A stretch of DNA of 64,000 bases, taken from assembly GCF_000213175.1 (NCBI RefSeq), contig NW_009799102.1, forward strand, positions 3,628,095 to 3,692,094. The letters are read 5' to 3'. The translations under genes and the position numbers were made by a program. Position 1 is the stretch's first letter, and each line of letters opens with the position of its first letter. Under the pieces are notes generated by a model. The model did not search any database. It had not been told where the DNA came from and was given only the letters and a program-made list of their open reading frames with translations. Positions 1 to 12,127 of this stretch are shown one piece after another. Source of the stretch: Neurospora tetrasperma FGSC 2508 (Eukaryota > Ascomycota > Sordariomycetes > Sordariales > Sordariaceae).

Positions 1-119
1 CCCCCAAAATCTTTCATCCAATCTAGGTATCCCCATCCGCGACCCCATCCCCATCCGCAATCCGCAATGTGCAGCCGTCCATGCAATCGATCCAAGTCGA
101 GAAAGGTGTTAATGTGAAT

Positions 120-177
120 GATGCAAAAGAAGAAGAAAGAAGAAAGAAGAAGAAGAAGAAGAAGAAGAAAAAGAAGT
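120..177. repeat. GAA/AAG microsatellite
   Basis: Purine-only GAA/GAAA repeats lie in the 3' flank of the Uds1-domain gene. Nothing else is visible between 1 and 259. Confidence 0.8.
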
Positions 178-259
178 AAAGTTCCTCGTTAGATAAAAGG
201 GTTTGCGTTCAGAATGGTTTATAAACAAGATCCAACCAAGCCTTCAGAGGACTCGGTCA

Positions 260-3213
260 TCATGACATACTAGGACTAAGTGCCCCGGCATCAGCCGGAC
301 TCTTCAACCCCGGACTTAGACCGCCTGTTGATGTTGTCCTCCTCAAGGCACGCAGCTCCTCCTCCAGTTTACGACGCTTGGCTAGTTCCTCCTGTGAAGT
401 AAGTTAGTAACCAAATACTGAAATGAGAGAAATAAAAAACGAAAAAGAAAACTCACCTTCATCTCCTCATTGAACCTCTTCCTCTCCTCCTTCATCGTCG
501 CCCTAAACTGCTCACTGAGCATCGTCGCGCCCATTCTCGGACTCAACAACCCGCCGGCGGCACTACCCGCCGCGCTCAGCGCCGGACTAGGCGGTGGTCT
601 CAGACGCTCCTTATCCAATTCTTCCTTGAGCCTGCTAATCTCCCTCTCCATCTTCTCTCTCAGTTCCGCCACTTCGCTCTCCAGCGACTCCTTGGCCTGC
701 GTCGCGTCATCCAGCTTATGCTCCAAGTCGAGCTTCTCCTTCTCGGCGGCAATCGACTCCTTGGTGATGGCCTCAAAGTCCTTGAGCGTGCTCTCCAGCT
801 CCATCTTCAGCTTGGCCACCTGCGCCTGCAGATCGGCCACCTCGTTCTTGTTGCTGATGGCAGCTGCGTGGGCGGCCCGCTCGGCGCGCGAGCCGTAGGC
901 CCCGTCAAGCTCGGCCTTGGCGATGGTCATCTCCATCTTGATCTCGACGAGCATCATGTTCATGCGCTCGAGCTCCTCGTCCTTGTCCTTAATTTCCTTG
1001 CGCAAGCCCTCGACGACGTCCTCGGCGTCCTTCTGGGCCTTCTCAGCGGCGGCCTTGGCCTTTGCGGATTGCTGGAGCTGGGACTGCAGATCGACCACGT
1101 CCGCTTCCGTCTCGGCCAGGCGAGTGGAGACGTCGTTGAACTTGCTCTCGAGGTTGGCAATGACGGCGTTGCGCTCCATGAGCTTGTCCTGCGTCTGCTG
1201 CGCGCCGCGCGCCATGGCGGCCTCTTCGCGCTCGGCGGTTGTGCGCTGCATGGCCTCCATTTGCTCGAGGGCGTTCTCCATCTTGTCCTTTGCTTCGAGG
1301 ACGCGGGCCTCGGCATCGTCGATGAGGCCGCGCATCTTCTCGAGTTCTTCCATCTTGGCGCGGAGCTCAGCATCCTTCTCTGACCCGCTCTTGTTGTTGA
1401 GCTCGCGCTGCTGCTTGATTTGTCTTTGCAGCACAGCTTTTTGCTCCTTGAGACTGGTGGCTTGGGCATAGAGCCATTGTACCTTGGCGGAGAAGCCCTG
1501 GAGAGAGTATTGCTCGTTGGGATCGATGGCTTCGTCGCTGCCGGAAAGATATTCCTCGTCCTCCTCGTCGACGGCCAAGTTCATCTCCAGGCGCTTCTGG
1601 CGGCGAGCAGCCTTCTGGCGCTGAATCTCTGCAAAGCCGGTGTGGATGATATCCCACAGACCCATGAGGACGGCTTCGACTTGCTCGCTGTCGGATCTGT
1701 TGGCGTTATTGTTATTAGCGGTCGAGCCTTGTGTACGGCCCATCTCAACTCTGATTGTGCGTAGGATGGTCTCGAGGTAGTCGAGCTGCTCGTCCATGGA
1801 TCCTTCAGAGGCCGTAGGAGGAGCCGCTGTGCCGATATCAGGAATGGTCTGCGTCAGGAAGGTGTGAGCACGCCTGTTCAAGGCCTCGATGCGCTTTTCG
1901 GCCTGGGACAGGGTGGCTGCGGAGGCATCACCGGCAAGTTCCAAGTCCCTGTTGATGGCTGCAGACCTCAGTTGCTGCTCGTGCATGGCCATGTCAAGAC
2001 CGCGCTCCAGGTAGGCAAGTTGGACAGGAAGTGTTTGGCCGTTGCCGGCAGCTGGCTCAGGATCATCAAGATTAGCGTCGGCGGACGGGTTGATCTCGGT
2101 GATTACATCCCTCAGCTTGTGATTCATCATCTCCAGTCTTTGCTCGGCCTCCGCAAACAGCCTGATTTGACCGTTGATCTCGGTACGAATAGCATCGTTC
2201 TCGGCTGAGAGTTCCTGCTGTCCAGCCCTGAGCTGGTTCTCCGTCTCCCTGAGCTTCTGCTCCGCGGCCTTGAGTCTCTCGTTCTCCTCCTTGACCCGCT
2301 CCATCTCCTCCCGCAACTGGCTGGTCTGCTCACGGATTGGCGACTTTGGTGGAATTTCGAGATTCGTCAAAGCCGGCGCCGGGGTAGGAGCGAGGTTCAC
2401 CGACCTCTCAGGTCCTCCTTCTGACGGGTGTAATGTCCGCCAGTCGAATCCATCATCACCACCAATGGGTTCCATGCTGATACTGTCCCGCGAATTGGTG
2501 TAGGTGTAGAGGCTTTCGGGGCTCTCGGGCATACCATTAATCATCATCGAATTGCCGAAGACCTGGCCATTGGGTGTCTGCGCATTCCTCCTTCTCGCTC
2601 CATGTGTCAACTGCAAGATGGCGGCGGTATGTTGTAGTAGGCGGCGCTGGGAGTTGAACAGCTGGTTCTCGAGCAAGGCAAGCTCGGATGAAAGCTCATT
2701 GCAAAGGCGCTCGCTATTTTGCTTCTCCACCTCGGCCTCCCTCGCGGCAGCAATGTCCTCACGGGAGCTGTGTCTCCTGTGTCCTGGGTTGTACAGGCGG
2801 GCCATGGATACGGCGGCATCGCGGTACTTTGTCTGGATCGCGAGGTTGGCGCGGGCTTGGTCGATACGTATTGTCAGGGAGCGGGTTTGTTTCTTCAGGT
2901 CATCCACCTCTTCTTGGGACAGGATCTCCCATTGCTTGCTATCACTCAAAGCGGTTTCCATCAAGAGGTGGATCTGGATAGGGTCATCCAGGTCGACAAG
3001 CGCAGAGATCCGGGGCCGGTCGGCATCGTTGACCTGTTAGGGAAGCATTCTTGTTAGCCTACACCCCAGCCTCGAATCAGTTCAAGATTCCCATCTGGTC
3101 TATCGGGTCGTTCTTACGGGAGTGTACCGCGGCTTGTTGAACCCCTCGGTCATGGACCTCCCCAGGCCATGGAGGGGAGGCGGCGCCCCTTTCCTAGTCG
3201 CGGCTCCATTCAT
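260..3213 (-). CDS. Uds1-domain septation-associated coiled-coil protein
   Basis: Spliced model complement(260..391, 457..3033, 3118..3213), 934 residues. The first ATG is at 3213, with an in-frame TAA just upstream. Intron 1 (84 bp) has donor GTAAGA and acceptor AACAG; intron 2 (65 bp) has donor GTGAGT and acceptor TTCACAG. Skipping the first intron would lose about 40 N-terminal residues that lead into the motif QWEILSQEEVDDLKKQ, typical of the start of the fungal Uds1 ('up-regulated during septation') domain. After that domain (roughly residues 60-190) almost everything is predicted coiled coil: heptads rich in E, K, L, A and Q run from about 260 to 850, with a Ser/Pro/Gly break near 860. 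The tail after the last intron is basic, then Ser/Gly rich. By family this is a scaffold linked to septum formation or cell division; the exact role is inferred. The family assignment is fairly sure and the function is not. Confidence 0.85.
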
Positions 3214-5060
3214 GATGATGATGGTGATATATTAGGTTTAGATGTAGTAGGTAGCTTGTATATGCGCCTGAGGTGTCGTCGTATTAAGTATTCAAAGAGC
3301 GGGTTGTGTAGTCTGGCGTTGGTTCGGTATGCGTTCGAAGTACAACTAAGTCGTCCAAGACATTATACAAAAAAAAGGCGAGAGAGCGTGGAAAGGCGAA
3401 GACGCAAAAACAGTGAGACAGTTGAACAAATCTGTTGGTCGTGTCGTGCAAGCGAACTAGTTGGGCGGCGCCATGCAATGCCGTTGGGCTTTATCTATGC
3501 GCGATCGCGCGAGGATGTTCGAGATGCGACTGCAATGCGGCGGGTTCAAGTTGTCCAGGCACCGGGTACGTCTCCTGTATGTACGATGCAAGGGGATCGA
3601 ACTAAGTGTTGGAGGCTTCGTTGGAGGAGGAAGAAGCGACGAACGGGATGGAAAGCCCCAGCGGTCGGTCGGGTCGGCCCAGGGCGGGATGATGGGTCTA
3701 CTTTGGTTTACTGTACTGTGTAGCTGGGTGGGAGGTGTTTGAGAGTTGGGTTGGGATGCCGGTTAACCGCCGATCCTTTCAATTGCCGTCCGGGGTTGCC
3801 AAGAGACACAGAGAGAGACGGGAGTGCTTCCTCAGGGGCTCAAAGGCGACTGAGCAATGGGAAGGAATGGAGAGAAAGGCGGCAAGAAGGCAGTCCAAAG
3901 AATCTCCAATGAAAGTGACGCGAAGTCCGAAATCAATCAACAAAATCAAGGGGCCAAGATGGATAAAAGTGCCTTAATCCAGAAAGGGAAACCAATTTTA
4001 TATGGAAATGGATTCGACCCGAGGACATCTCCACTTTTACGGGCGGCCTGAAGCCTGTAACCGCTGTGAAGCTAGCGCTAAATTGGGCCGTACCTGCGTG
4101 GTGGGTGGGGTTCTCTTTTCCTTCCAAGTCGTCGTTCCTGGGCCATCGAGGTCCTCGCTTTCTTCCACAGGATGGACACGTCGAAATGAACGACCTGACG
4201 TCTTCGGAAGTGAACAAGTGGAAACCATGGGAGATCTCATTAGCCGAGGGTTTCAGATACAAGCATCTCTATTTCTTGACAATTAAACCGGGTAGCGGAT
4301 TGATTTGAATGTCGAGTAAAGAGAGACCATTCTATATGTATGCCTTGTTCTACACAACCGTTGGTGCATATTTACAGTCGATGTTGGTCTTGATGATCAA
4401 ACAACTATTCCCTTCGCTAATCGCGTTTTCACACTAGACTAGTGTATATCTGCTGAGCATTAGTTTCCTTACAGGTACTCTGAACATCATATACTGCTCA
4501 AGTGGAAGCTCTTATCTGATTTGCAGAGCTCAAATTCTCCAACTTACACCAAGACGGGACTTTCCTTTGTCAAATCAAGTGCACGAGGCCAAGTGTTTCT
4601 CATTGGTATCCGTCCTGACTTCTGTTCCGTCTCATCCACCTGACGCGCATCGGTAGATCGAAGTGTCTACCTCTGATGTGAGACATGACAGATCCTTGCA
4701 TACCGTGTGTCTTCTGTAGTGTAAACCATCGATGTTTAATTAATTAACACAAGTATGTTCCGCAGTAAATATACCATGGTCACATTTCAAGGCTAACCTC
4801 GATGCCTGTCATAAACGTAGAATTTGGCATGATCGGCTTGGCATTCAAATAACAAAAAGCAATAACTCCTAGTACGATACCAATGCAGTATTAGAAGTGC
4901 TTCCTAGGGAATGTGGAAGGTCACATCCAGGCTGCTGCAGCTACAGGACAACTGGACGTCAAACAGGACAGATCATGTTACGAACCAACATTTGTATTAG
5001 TGCTGTCCTCAGGGGCCTCAAACCATCATGTCCGAACTGGAAACACCCATACTCCTCATC
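3214..5060. other. Intergenic: upstream region of the Uds1 gene and 3' flank of dsc-2
   Basis: About 1.8 kb lies between two genes that are both on the - strand. Short ORFs near 3169-4308 have no family resemblance and several lack an ATG. The first 600 bases probably hold the leader and promoter of the Uds1-domain gene. No repeats or RNA genes were seen. Confidence 0.6.
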
Positions 5061-5949
5061 TTAGAAGGCCCCTCTAACCTCATCTATCAGTTGCTGACCC
5101 AACGGTCTCCTCCTGTTTCCTTCCCCCTCAGCAGCTGGCTGCGCACCCGTAGCCACACCAGTAGATGCCCCTTCATCCTCCAGTCTCCTCCGAATCCCAT
5201 CAAACCTGTCGTTCCTCTTCTGGGCGCGAAGACCGACCACCCACCCCGGAACCCGCCAGCGCGCAACCGCCGCAGGCAAGAGATCGTTGCGCCACAAATA
5301 CCCCACTGCCCAACCAATCACCGCACCGAGGAGAGAGCCGGGCCACTGGAAGAGGGCCAGCTGCAAAGCCATGAGATACCGTGTCGACTTGTCCGAGAAG
5401 ATGAACCCGCTGGTGTCGTCGCTGGCGTTGGATGGCGAGTTGGCGGATAAGGCGACCTTGTACTTGTAGATCTGCGGGATCATGGCGTGGTACTGCGCGA
5501 GAATGGCAAAGAGAATCGGTGTCGGTCCGGCGGGTATGTAGTCCAGGACGCCGAAGGAGAGCGGTCGTAGGACGACAGTGAGGAAGATGGGCGGGATAAT
5601 GGCTGTGAAGAGTCCGGCTAGGAGGATGAAGGACTGTTTTGCGATGGTGAGTCTGACTGACTGACTCTGGCTTAAAGAGGCAAAAAGTACTTACGGCATA
5701 TTTCCTGGAGCCCCAAAACCGCTCAACCATTCTCGTGTGATAAAGGGACATGGCTCCAAAGAGCACCTCGGATGAGTTGGTGTAGCATAGTTGGTACGTC
5801 AACATGCGCCATAGTTGTCCGTAGCGGAGGAAGTGAGTGCCAATTGAGATGTAGAAGTAGTGCTTGATGTCAAAGACGCTGGCGGCGATGGAGAGCCCAA
5901 CCAGGCCCAAGACCAGTGCCTTGGTTACTGGCGCGTCAGTGAAGGACAT
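5061..5949 (-). CDS. dsc-2: Dsc2-like rhomboid-fold subunit of the Golgi Dsc E3 ubiquitin ligase complex
   Basis: Spliced model complement(5061..5633, 5695..5949), 275 residues. The only in-frame ATG at the 5' end is at 5949; the longer reading frame to 5991 begins with GTG. The 61-bp intron has donor GTAAGT and acceptor AACAG and joins RKYA to SFILLAG in phase 0. The product is a small polytopic membrane protein with hydrophobic segments near residues 10-28, 52-70, 86-107, 118-135 and 166-186. Its rhomboid/derlin-like features include the N-terminal APVTKALVLGL segment and the motif YGQLWRMLTYQLCYTNSSE. Fungal Dsc2/DscB belongs to the complex that activates the SREBP homologue in the Golgi, and it lacks a rhomboid protease catalytic pair. 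The C-terminal 60 residues are charged, and no UBA domain can be recognised although S. pombe Dsc2 (Ucp14) carries one. UBAC2-like rhomboid protein is the broader fallback name. Confidence 0.8.
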
Positions 5950-6864
5950 GATTGTGTTTTGTTTTTTTTGTTCGGACTGGTCTCTATGCACTTTTGGTTC
6001 TCACGGACAATAAAGACTGTCCAATGTGAAGAGGAAACTCGGTTGCTAAGATGGCTCTTCTGCCAAGCTCAAGAGATGAAGAGGAAACCGTACGTCTGTA
6101 TGTACTTTCCCCCTTTTGGATGTCCCGTCTCTGGGATCGCGGAAATCAGGTGTACATATGAGAATCGTGGGCCGAAACACTTATCCAGATGCGCCGGGCA
6201 ATCAGGGCAGTGGTGTTAAGGTTTTGGAAAGGTGAATTTCCCGGCTGAGGGTGTGGAAGTTGAATGGAAGGTTATCGTCGGCCATCACGGTTCCTGGCCA
6301 AGACCTGCCGATGACATGTGTCCCGAGAATTAAAGGTGGGGCTACGGGCGGACATCGGGCAACCCTGCCTGCCACGGCCCACGGGAAATGGAAGGAAAAT
6401 GATAGGACCACAACGAATAGAAAGCCTCGGAGTGGCATTCTCACCACTGTGAGTGCAGTTATTCAGTGTCAGTCAACAGCTATCATATTACCCGACTGAC
6501 CTCCACACAGCTGTGCTTGGTATCCTTCGACACTGCACGATTGCATCTTTACACATTGCTGTGCTTTTAGGTTGCGGGTTTATTACTTAGTTTACACCCT
6601 GCTCATTGCATACTGTATTGGCCCTCTTTTTCTCCAACTCTTGGCTGCCCATCGTCGATCCGGCGCTAGAGTCCAAAAAAAGTTACTCCAAAGTTTCAAT
6701 TCCAACATCCACTTCGGGCTTTCAGTTGGAGGCTGATCCCGTCCAACCTCGGGGTCTCCACGCCCTCTTCTCAACCACCACCCCCCCGCTCCCATATTCA
6801 TAACGACTCGGCCACTTGGCATCGCTGCCTCTCCCGGTCCTTGTGTGTGCGGTAATTCGGCATC
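5950..6864. promoter_or_regulatory. Divergent intergenic promoter region, dsc-2 / rer2
   Basis: A 915-bp interval separates the two divergent start codons. Its short ORFs have no recognisable product. It must hold both promoters and both leaders; no specific sites could be assigned. Confidence 0.6.
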
Positions 6865-8074
6865 ATGTCTGATCTCTATCTCTCCCGCATCCGTAACTGG
6901 TTCCTCAGTTCGCCCCCGGCAGAATGGGCTATCAGGGGACTCCGCGAGACCCTTATCGGCGCCTTGAAGCAGGGTCCCGTCCCTCGCCATGTGGCTTTTG
7001 TTATGGACGGTAATCGGAGATATGCCCGGAGCCACAAGATCGAGACTATCGAGGGCCACCATCTCGGCTTCGAGGCTCTTGCGAGGGTACGTTCCTACAC
7101 GGGGTTCCTGCTAATGGGGCCAATGCTGACTGACATGTGATTGTCTCAGGTCCTCGAGATATGCTACAAGTGCGGTGTCGAGGTTGTGACAGTGTATGCA
7201 TTCAGCATCGAGAACTTCAACCGCCCAAAATACGAGGTCGATGGCCTGATGCAGCTTGCCAAGGTCAAGCTGGAGCAACTGATTCAACACGGCGAACTGC
7301 TCGAGCGATACGGCGCCAGTGTTCGCGTGCTGGGTGAGCGTGATCTTCTGAGTGACGATGTGCTCGAGGTGATCGACCGCGCTGTTTCTACAACCAAGAA
7401 CAACAAAAAGTACGCATGTCTCGTTATCCTGCCCCTAATCGGTTCAGGTACGGGTTAGCTGACCAAGGCCTTATAGGTGCATCTTGAATATTTGCTTCCC
7501 ATACACGTCGCGAGAGGAAATGACGACCGCCATCCGTTCCACGGTCGAGGAATATTCGAAATCATCAGCCCCGAAGCGCACGCCCTTCTCGCAGACGCGT
7601 ATTACACAAAAGATTATGTCGAAGCAGGGAGACAGGAGTGGGAAGATGGACAGTGACAACACATCTTTGGGACAAGAGCCGTCGCACACCCCACCCGGAT
7701 CGGACGATAACGAAGACTCCATGTCATCCACCACAACGCTATACCCCGATTCCCCGGGCCGTACTTCCAAGGACGGCTCCAACCACGTTACCATATACCC
7801 CAATGTCGAGAACATCACGACCGAGACGATTGATAAACATATGTACACGGCCGACTGCCCACCGCTAGACATTTTTGTGCGGACTAGTGGGGTGGAGAGA
7901 TTAAGCGACTTTATGCTGTGGCAGTGCCACCAAGATACCCAAATGTTTTTCCTCAAGTGTTTCTGGCCCGAGTTTGACCTGCGGCATTTCCTCCCTGTTT
8001 TGCTGGAATGGCAATGGCGGCAGAAGAAGAAGGCGATGGAGGAGGGGCCTCGACAGCGGGTCAAGACGGCCTGA
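6865..8074 (+). CDS. rer2: Rer2-type dehydrodolichyl diphosphate synthase (cis-prenyltransferase)
   Basis: Spliced model join(6865..7086, 7150..7409, 7477..8074), 359 residues. The introns are 63 and 67 bp (GTACGT...CTCAG and GTACGC...TATAG), and both joins restore family sequence. The protein makes the long-chain polyprenyl diphosphate precursor of dolichol from FPP and IPP at the ER, needed for N-glycosylation, O-mannosylation and GPI anchors. Signature motifs are all present: [10 protein letters not shown] at about 45-54 with the metal/diphosphate-binding Asp at 48, the substrate region [11 protein letters not shown] after intron 1, ILNICFPYT after intron 2, and [15 protein letters not shown] at 296-310. 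Between the last two is an acidic, Ser/Thr-rich insertion of about 75 residues (roughly 187-265) that the 286-residue yeast enzyme lacks. No signal peptide is seen, as is usual for the catalytic subunit. The gene diverges from dsc-2. Confidence 0.93.
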
Positions 8075-9504
8075 ATGGCGCCGGTTGATACCCCAAAGTT
8101 ATGTCAAAGTGTTGAAGCGAGCAGAAAGAGTTCAGAGTCGATTTCTCTTTCTTAGATATGATAGCAGCAAGCATACAGAATTATCGAGGGCCGCCCTCCT
8201 TCACATGTTAGGGCTTGAAAGGAGGGAGGGCTGAAGAATTTATGACCGGTTTCACGTCTGCGTCTTTCGCACCACTGCCCGCATAAATATATCCAGAAAG
8301 TTGAATCACGAAACCAAGCATGTCATGTCCTGCAACCCGCCCCAATATGCGCCCGATAACGGACATGAAGTGCACAAAGATTTGGCGACAAGGACAATTG
8401 AACGAACTTGGTCACTCTGAACGAAACAGGCGGGTAGATTCGATGCAAATCCAACTATAGCCCATCTCTGCTAACCGAATTCCCACACGGATGTAGCAGC
8501 TCGTCGGTAGGCCTTCGTGGTCGACCTCAATGGCTCGGCGCAATTAAGACAAAGTCCTTATCTTATCGCATCCTCGTCTGCTGCCAGTGACGTACGTATC
8601 AGAGGTCTCGAAAATTTGGAGTCAGCCAATTGGAGGGCGCGCTCAGTCCATTTAAGTTGGGTCCTCGGGGAACACAAAACATTGCCGGCCGGCAAAGAGG
8701 AAGGAACCTAAAGCTCGAAGAGATAATCTACGTACCAAATATCAGGTAGACAGTGACATAACAGTGGCAGCAAGTCCCGGGTTGTAACCTGTGTACCTTG
8801 GGAGGTGATATGGCAGCTTTTATTCGGGTTGGTTAAGATGCGATTGTGAGCGCGTCGGTGGTGGATGGTTGGGTGCCGCGAGGTCCAGCGGCACTGCGGC
8901 AGTGGATAAGCAGGTAGGATGCTTCAGCGCAAGAGAGAGCACACTGTCTGTCACTCACAGGGCAGCACTGCAGTGGAAGTCCGCCCAAGAGAAAGTCTGG
9001 GCAACCCGCAGGCATTCAGTCCCGACCCAAGCGGAGGTCCGGTGGAAAGTCTCTCTTCCCACCCACACACCCACACACACAGCCGACTACGGTCACCCTG
9101 ACCTTCCCATCCTCTTTTCTGTCCTGATTCTTTCCCCCAGGACTAGAGGTAGTTAAACGCCCACGCATTTTACTACTCGACGAGATACCCACGGCGACAT
9201 GTTCTGACACCTCTTTTTCTTTCCAACCACGTATTTCCTGAACAGCAGTAACCAACAATCTCGCCGCCGTACTGCTGCTACCTGACTCTTCTCCGTCCCC
9301 GAGGCCTTTGGACACGAGCTGGAAGCGCCGCCACGAATCTTTGGGAGCAAGCAAGGAAAAGCAGAGTCGGATCCAGCCCTACTCGTGTGCTTTGACGCTC
9401 TATACCCCTCGTCTTCTTGTTGTCTCGTTCTACTCCCCCACCTAATAGCTCTTGTTTATTGTCCATCCACGCGCGTCAGCCACCAGACCTCTCCTCTACC
9501 GACC
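8075..9504. other. Intergenic: 3' flank of rer2 and promoter/leader of the ING gene
   Basis: About 1.4 kb with no recognisable gene. A short CA-rich run lies near 9060-9080. The region from about 9100 to 9504 is pyrimidine rich, as is common in Neurospora leaders, and contains a minimal upstream ORF at 9199. Confidence 0.6.
9199..9207 (+). promoter_or_regulatory. Minimal upstream ORF (ATG-sense-stop) in the leader of the ING gene
   Basis: An ATG, one sense codon (TTC) and TGA lie 306 bases before the chosen start. It would matter only if transcription begins upstream of 9199, which the sequence alone cannot show. Confidence 0.3.
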
Positions 9505-12127
9505 ATGAAGACGGCTAAACCTCCCGCGGCCGAGGCACCCTCGGGGCCATCTGGCTCGAATCGCAGAGCGCAGCCCGTACGACAGACGCGAATCAACCCG
9601 CCGCGAACCTCGTCCCTCAATCGAACCAACTCGTTCCCCAACGGCCCAGCCCCAGAGCAGCCCATCGACATCTTCCCCGCCGTCACCCACTTCACCGATG
9701 CCATTACCGCCCTACCAAAAGAGCTTGTGCGGCACTTCACCCTCCTCAAGGAGGTCGATGCCAAGATCTTTGCTCCTGAAGCTACCCTCTTCGAGCTCGT
9801 CGATGCTGCTCTCAAGGCTCCCGTGCCAGACCGCACCCGATCGGTCACCGATGGCAATAGCAGTGTTGCGCCAGCTTCAACACCCATGAGTGCCCAGAAC
9901 AGCACCAGCGGACGGGTGGCCGCGAACGCGAACCCCGCCACAGTACCGCCATCGATCACCGACTCGGCTCATGCCGCCGTCTTCGACCCTACCAATCTAC
10001 CGCGTCGGCACCTATTTAGACAGGCCGCCTGGAAAATACAAGAAATGCTTGTTTCGCTCGAAGAAAAGAACCACGTCATATCCACCGCGAACGACGCCCT
10101 CAACAAGCAGCTGTCGCGCATTGAGGAGATTTGGCCACACTTGGAAAATGAATTCAGCGACGAGGCCAAATGGGGCAGCACTACACACTGGGCCTACGCT
10201 GAGAACCGGGTTCCCAAGACCAACCACAAGGAAGCGGAGCGATCACGACGCGAAGGCGCGGCTACTCTTTCTGCCGCTGCACAACAGATAGCTGAAGAAG
10301 CCGCTGCGCGCAGCAGCGATAGGAAACAGGCGTTGGCAGCGAAAAAGAACAACAAAGGACAGGCCACTGAACCAGAGGCAGATCCAAAAGCACAGGAAAC
10401 CACCAAGAAGGGCCCAGGGACCGGCAAATCCAGAAAACACCAGGCCGAGGCCACCCCCGTCGGACTCGGAATCGCCAATGGCACCCCGAATAATGGAACC
10501 GGACCATCCAAGAGACGAAAGGTTGAAAAGGAACCCAAGGCCAACGGAAGTGCCGCCATGGAGCGTGCCATGAGCAGCGTCTTCGGTAACGGAACGGCAA
10601 AATCCAAGACAACGGCGAGTCCCCGGGGATCCCCAGCGCCCGATGGAGCCACCCCAACTGGACCTACTACGAAGAAGCGCAAGGCGCTCCCGTCGGGAAG
10701 CACCCAGGCCAAAAAGAGGTATGTTTACAGCAACCCTATTTCGTCTACATTGGCACGACATACTAACCACTGTGCTATAGCAGGACAAATGCCGCCAATT
10801 CACCGTCGGTGGCGGCATCTCCCCTTCTAGGATCTCTCCCTGACACCAAGGCCGGGCGCAACTCTCCAGTGCCCCTTCCTCCTCGTCCAGCTTCGTCGCG
10901 CGCACGTCAGAACTCGACCGCATCTACCACTCTCCCTATACAGCAACGACCTGCGACCGCCGCCACAAACAAGCCCAACGGCATCACACCAGCAGTGGTG
11001 GAAGCTGTAGCACAGAGCAAGTCAACTTCAGATGTGAAGGCACAGAAGGAAGCCGATCCACCTGCCCCTACACCTGCCAAGACCGAGGCTGCGAAGCCAG
11101 AGACAGAGATCAAGCCTCCTGTCCCACCAGAGCCGGTAGCCAATGCTAGCACAACCAAGAAAGAAAACAGCAAGGCGATGACTGCCCCCGCCGAAGAGCC
11201 GGAAACTAAGAAAAGAACGAATTCGATAGTGTCACAGACAGCGATACTACCTCCGCCAATAAGTACTACTATCACAACCACCAAGAGCGGTCGCGCGAGC
11301 AAGCCGTCAACACCAGCGACGGGGACCTTTGCGGAGGCTGTCAATGCAACCACAACGACTGCGAGGTCACGGCCATCAAGAAATAACACTAATCAATCGG
11401 ACAAAGATAGCAACATCACTAGTGGAAAGGATACCTTTGGTAATAGCACCACCAGCACGACGTCAGGAACAACGATATCGAAGCGGAGCCACAAGAAGGG
11501 TGCGTCGTCGGTATCGGCTGTGGCCGTCTCCATTGCCCTACAAGATGAGAAGCCAGGCAAGTCAGCCGCGGCTTCGGATGACAAGAAGGACACCAGCGAT
11601 GAGAACAACGGCCGGCCCACCACTAGCGGCCGCGGGAAGGGTGGTGCCGCCCATCGCGACAGCAAAGCTGAAAGAGCCTCGGAAAGAGACAGAGGCGGTG
11701 ACCGCGACACAAAGATTGAGACTAACCACGGCCATGGTCACGGAAGGAGAGGTACCGCTACCGCGGCTGCTGCCAGGGCTCAACAACAGCAACCCCAGCA
11801 TCAACAACGGCAGGAGGAAGAAGACGACGACGACGATGATGATGTTGACGCTGACGAGCAGAGGTACTGCTTTTGCAACGGAATCAGCTATGGAGAAATG
11901 GTGGCGTGCGACGGGGACGGGTGTCCGAGGGAGTGGTTCCATTTGGAGTGTGTTGGGTTGAAGGTGGCTCCCAAGGGGAATGGTGAGTTCTTTTCTTTGT
12001 CCCTCTCTTTGCCATTGTCTGTTTGTTTGTTCCTTTAGAAAACACGATCGCTAACTCAAACGTGACAAAAACAGCGAAATGGTATTGCGAGGATTGCAAG
12101 AAGAGGTTACGCGCTTCGGGGAGGTGA
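9505..12127 (+). CDS. ING-family PHD-finger chromatin protein (Pho23/Yng-like)
   Basis: Spliced model join(9505..10718, 10781..11982, 12075..12127), 822 residues. The start is the first in-frame ATG; the frame upstream opens only with GTG. The N-terminal region (about 50-110) has the ING helical pattern, [22 protein letters not shown], and a second helical stretch near 175-235. The middle (about 245-765) is basic, Ala/Thr/Pro/Ser rich and low complexity, ending in an Asp/Glu run. The C-terminus is a complete ING PHD finger (about 766-817): YCFC, the CDGDGC pair, EWFHLECV and, after the last intron, WYCEDC. This Cys4-His-Cys3 finger in ING proteins reads H3K4me3. Family members sit in Rpd3L histone deacetylase or NuA3/NuA4 acetyltransferase complexes; which one applies here cannot be decided by eye. 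The length is far above yeast Pho23 (330) because of the linker. Intron 1 ends in a tandem TAGCAG acceptor. Confidence 0.88.

Noticed and set aside
470-1471. Several long + strand frames over the Uds1-domain gene
   Set aside because: They are antisense shadows of a coiled-coil coding sequence; composition is Ser/Leu rich with no family features.
3995-4030. A GGATTCGACCC string resembling an inverted tRNA B box
   Set aside because: No acceptor stem, A box or cloverleaf could be formed around it. No other tRNA-like B box was convincing in the window.
10194-11942. Antisense frames over the ING gene
   Set aside because: They arise from GC-rich low-complexity coding DNA on the + strand, whose gene has a clear PHD finger.
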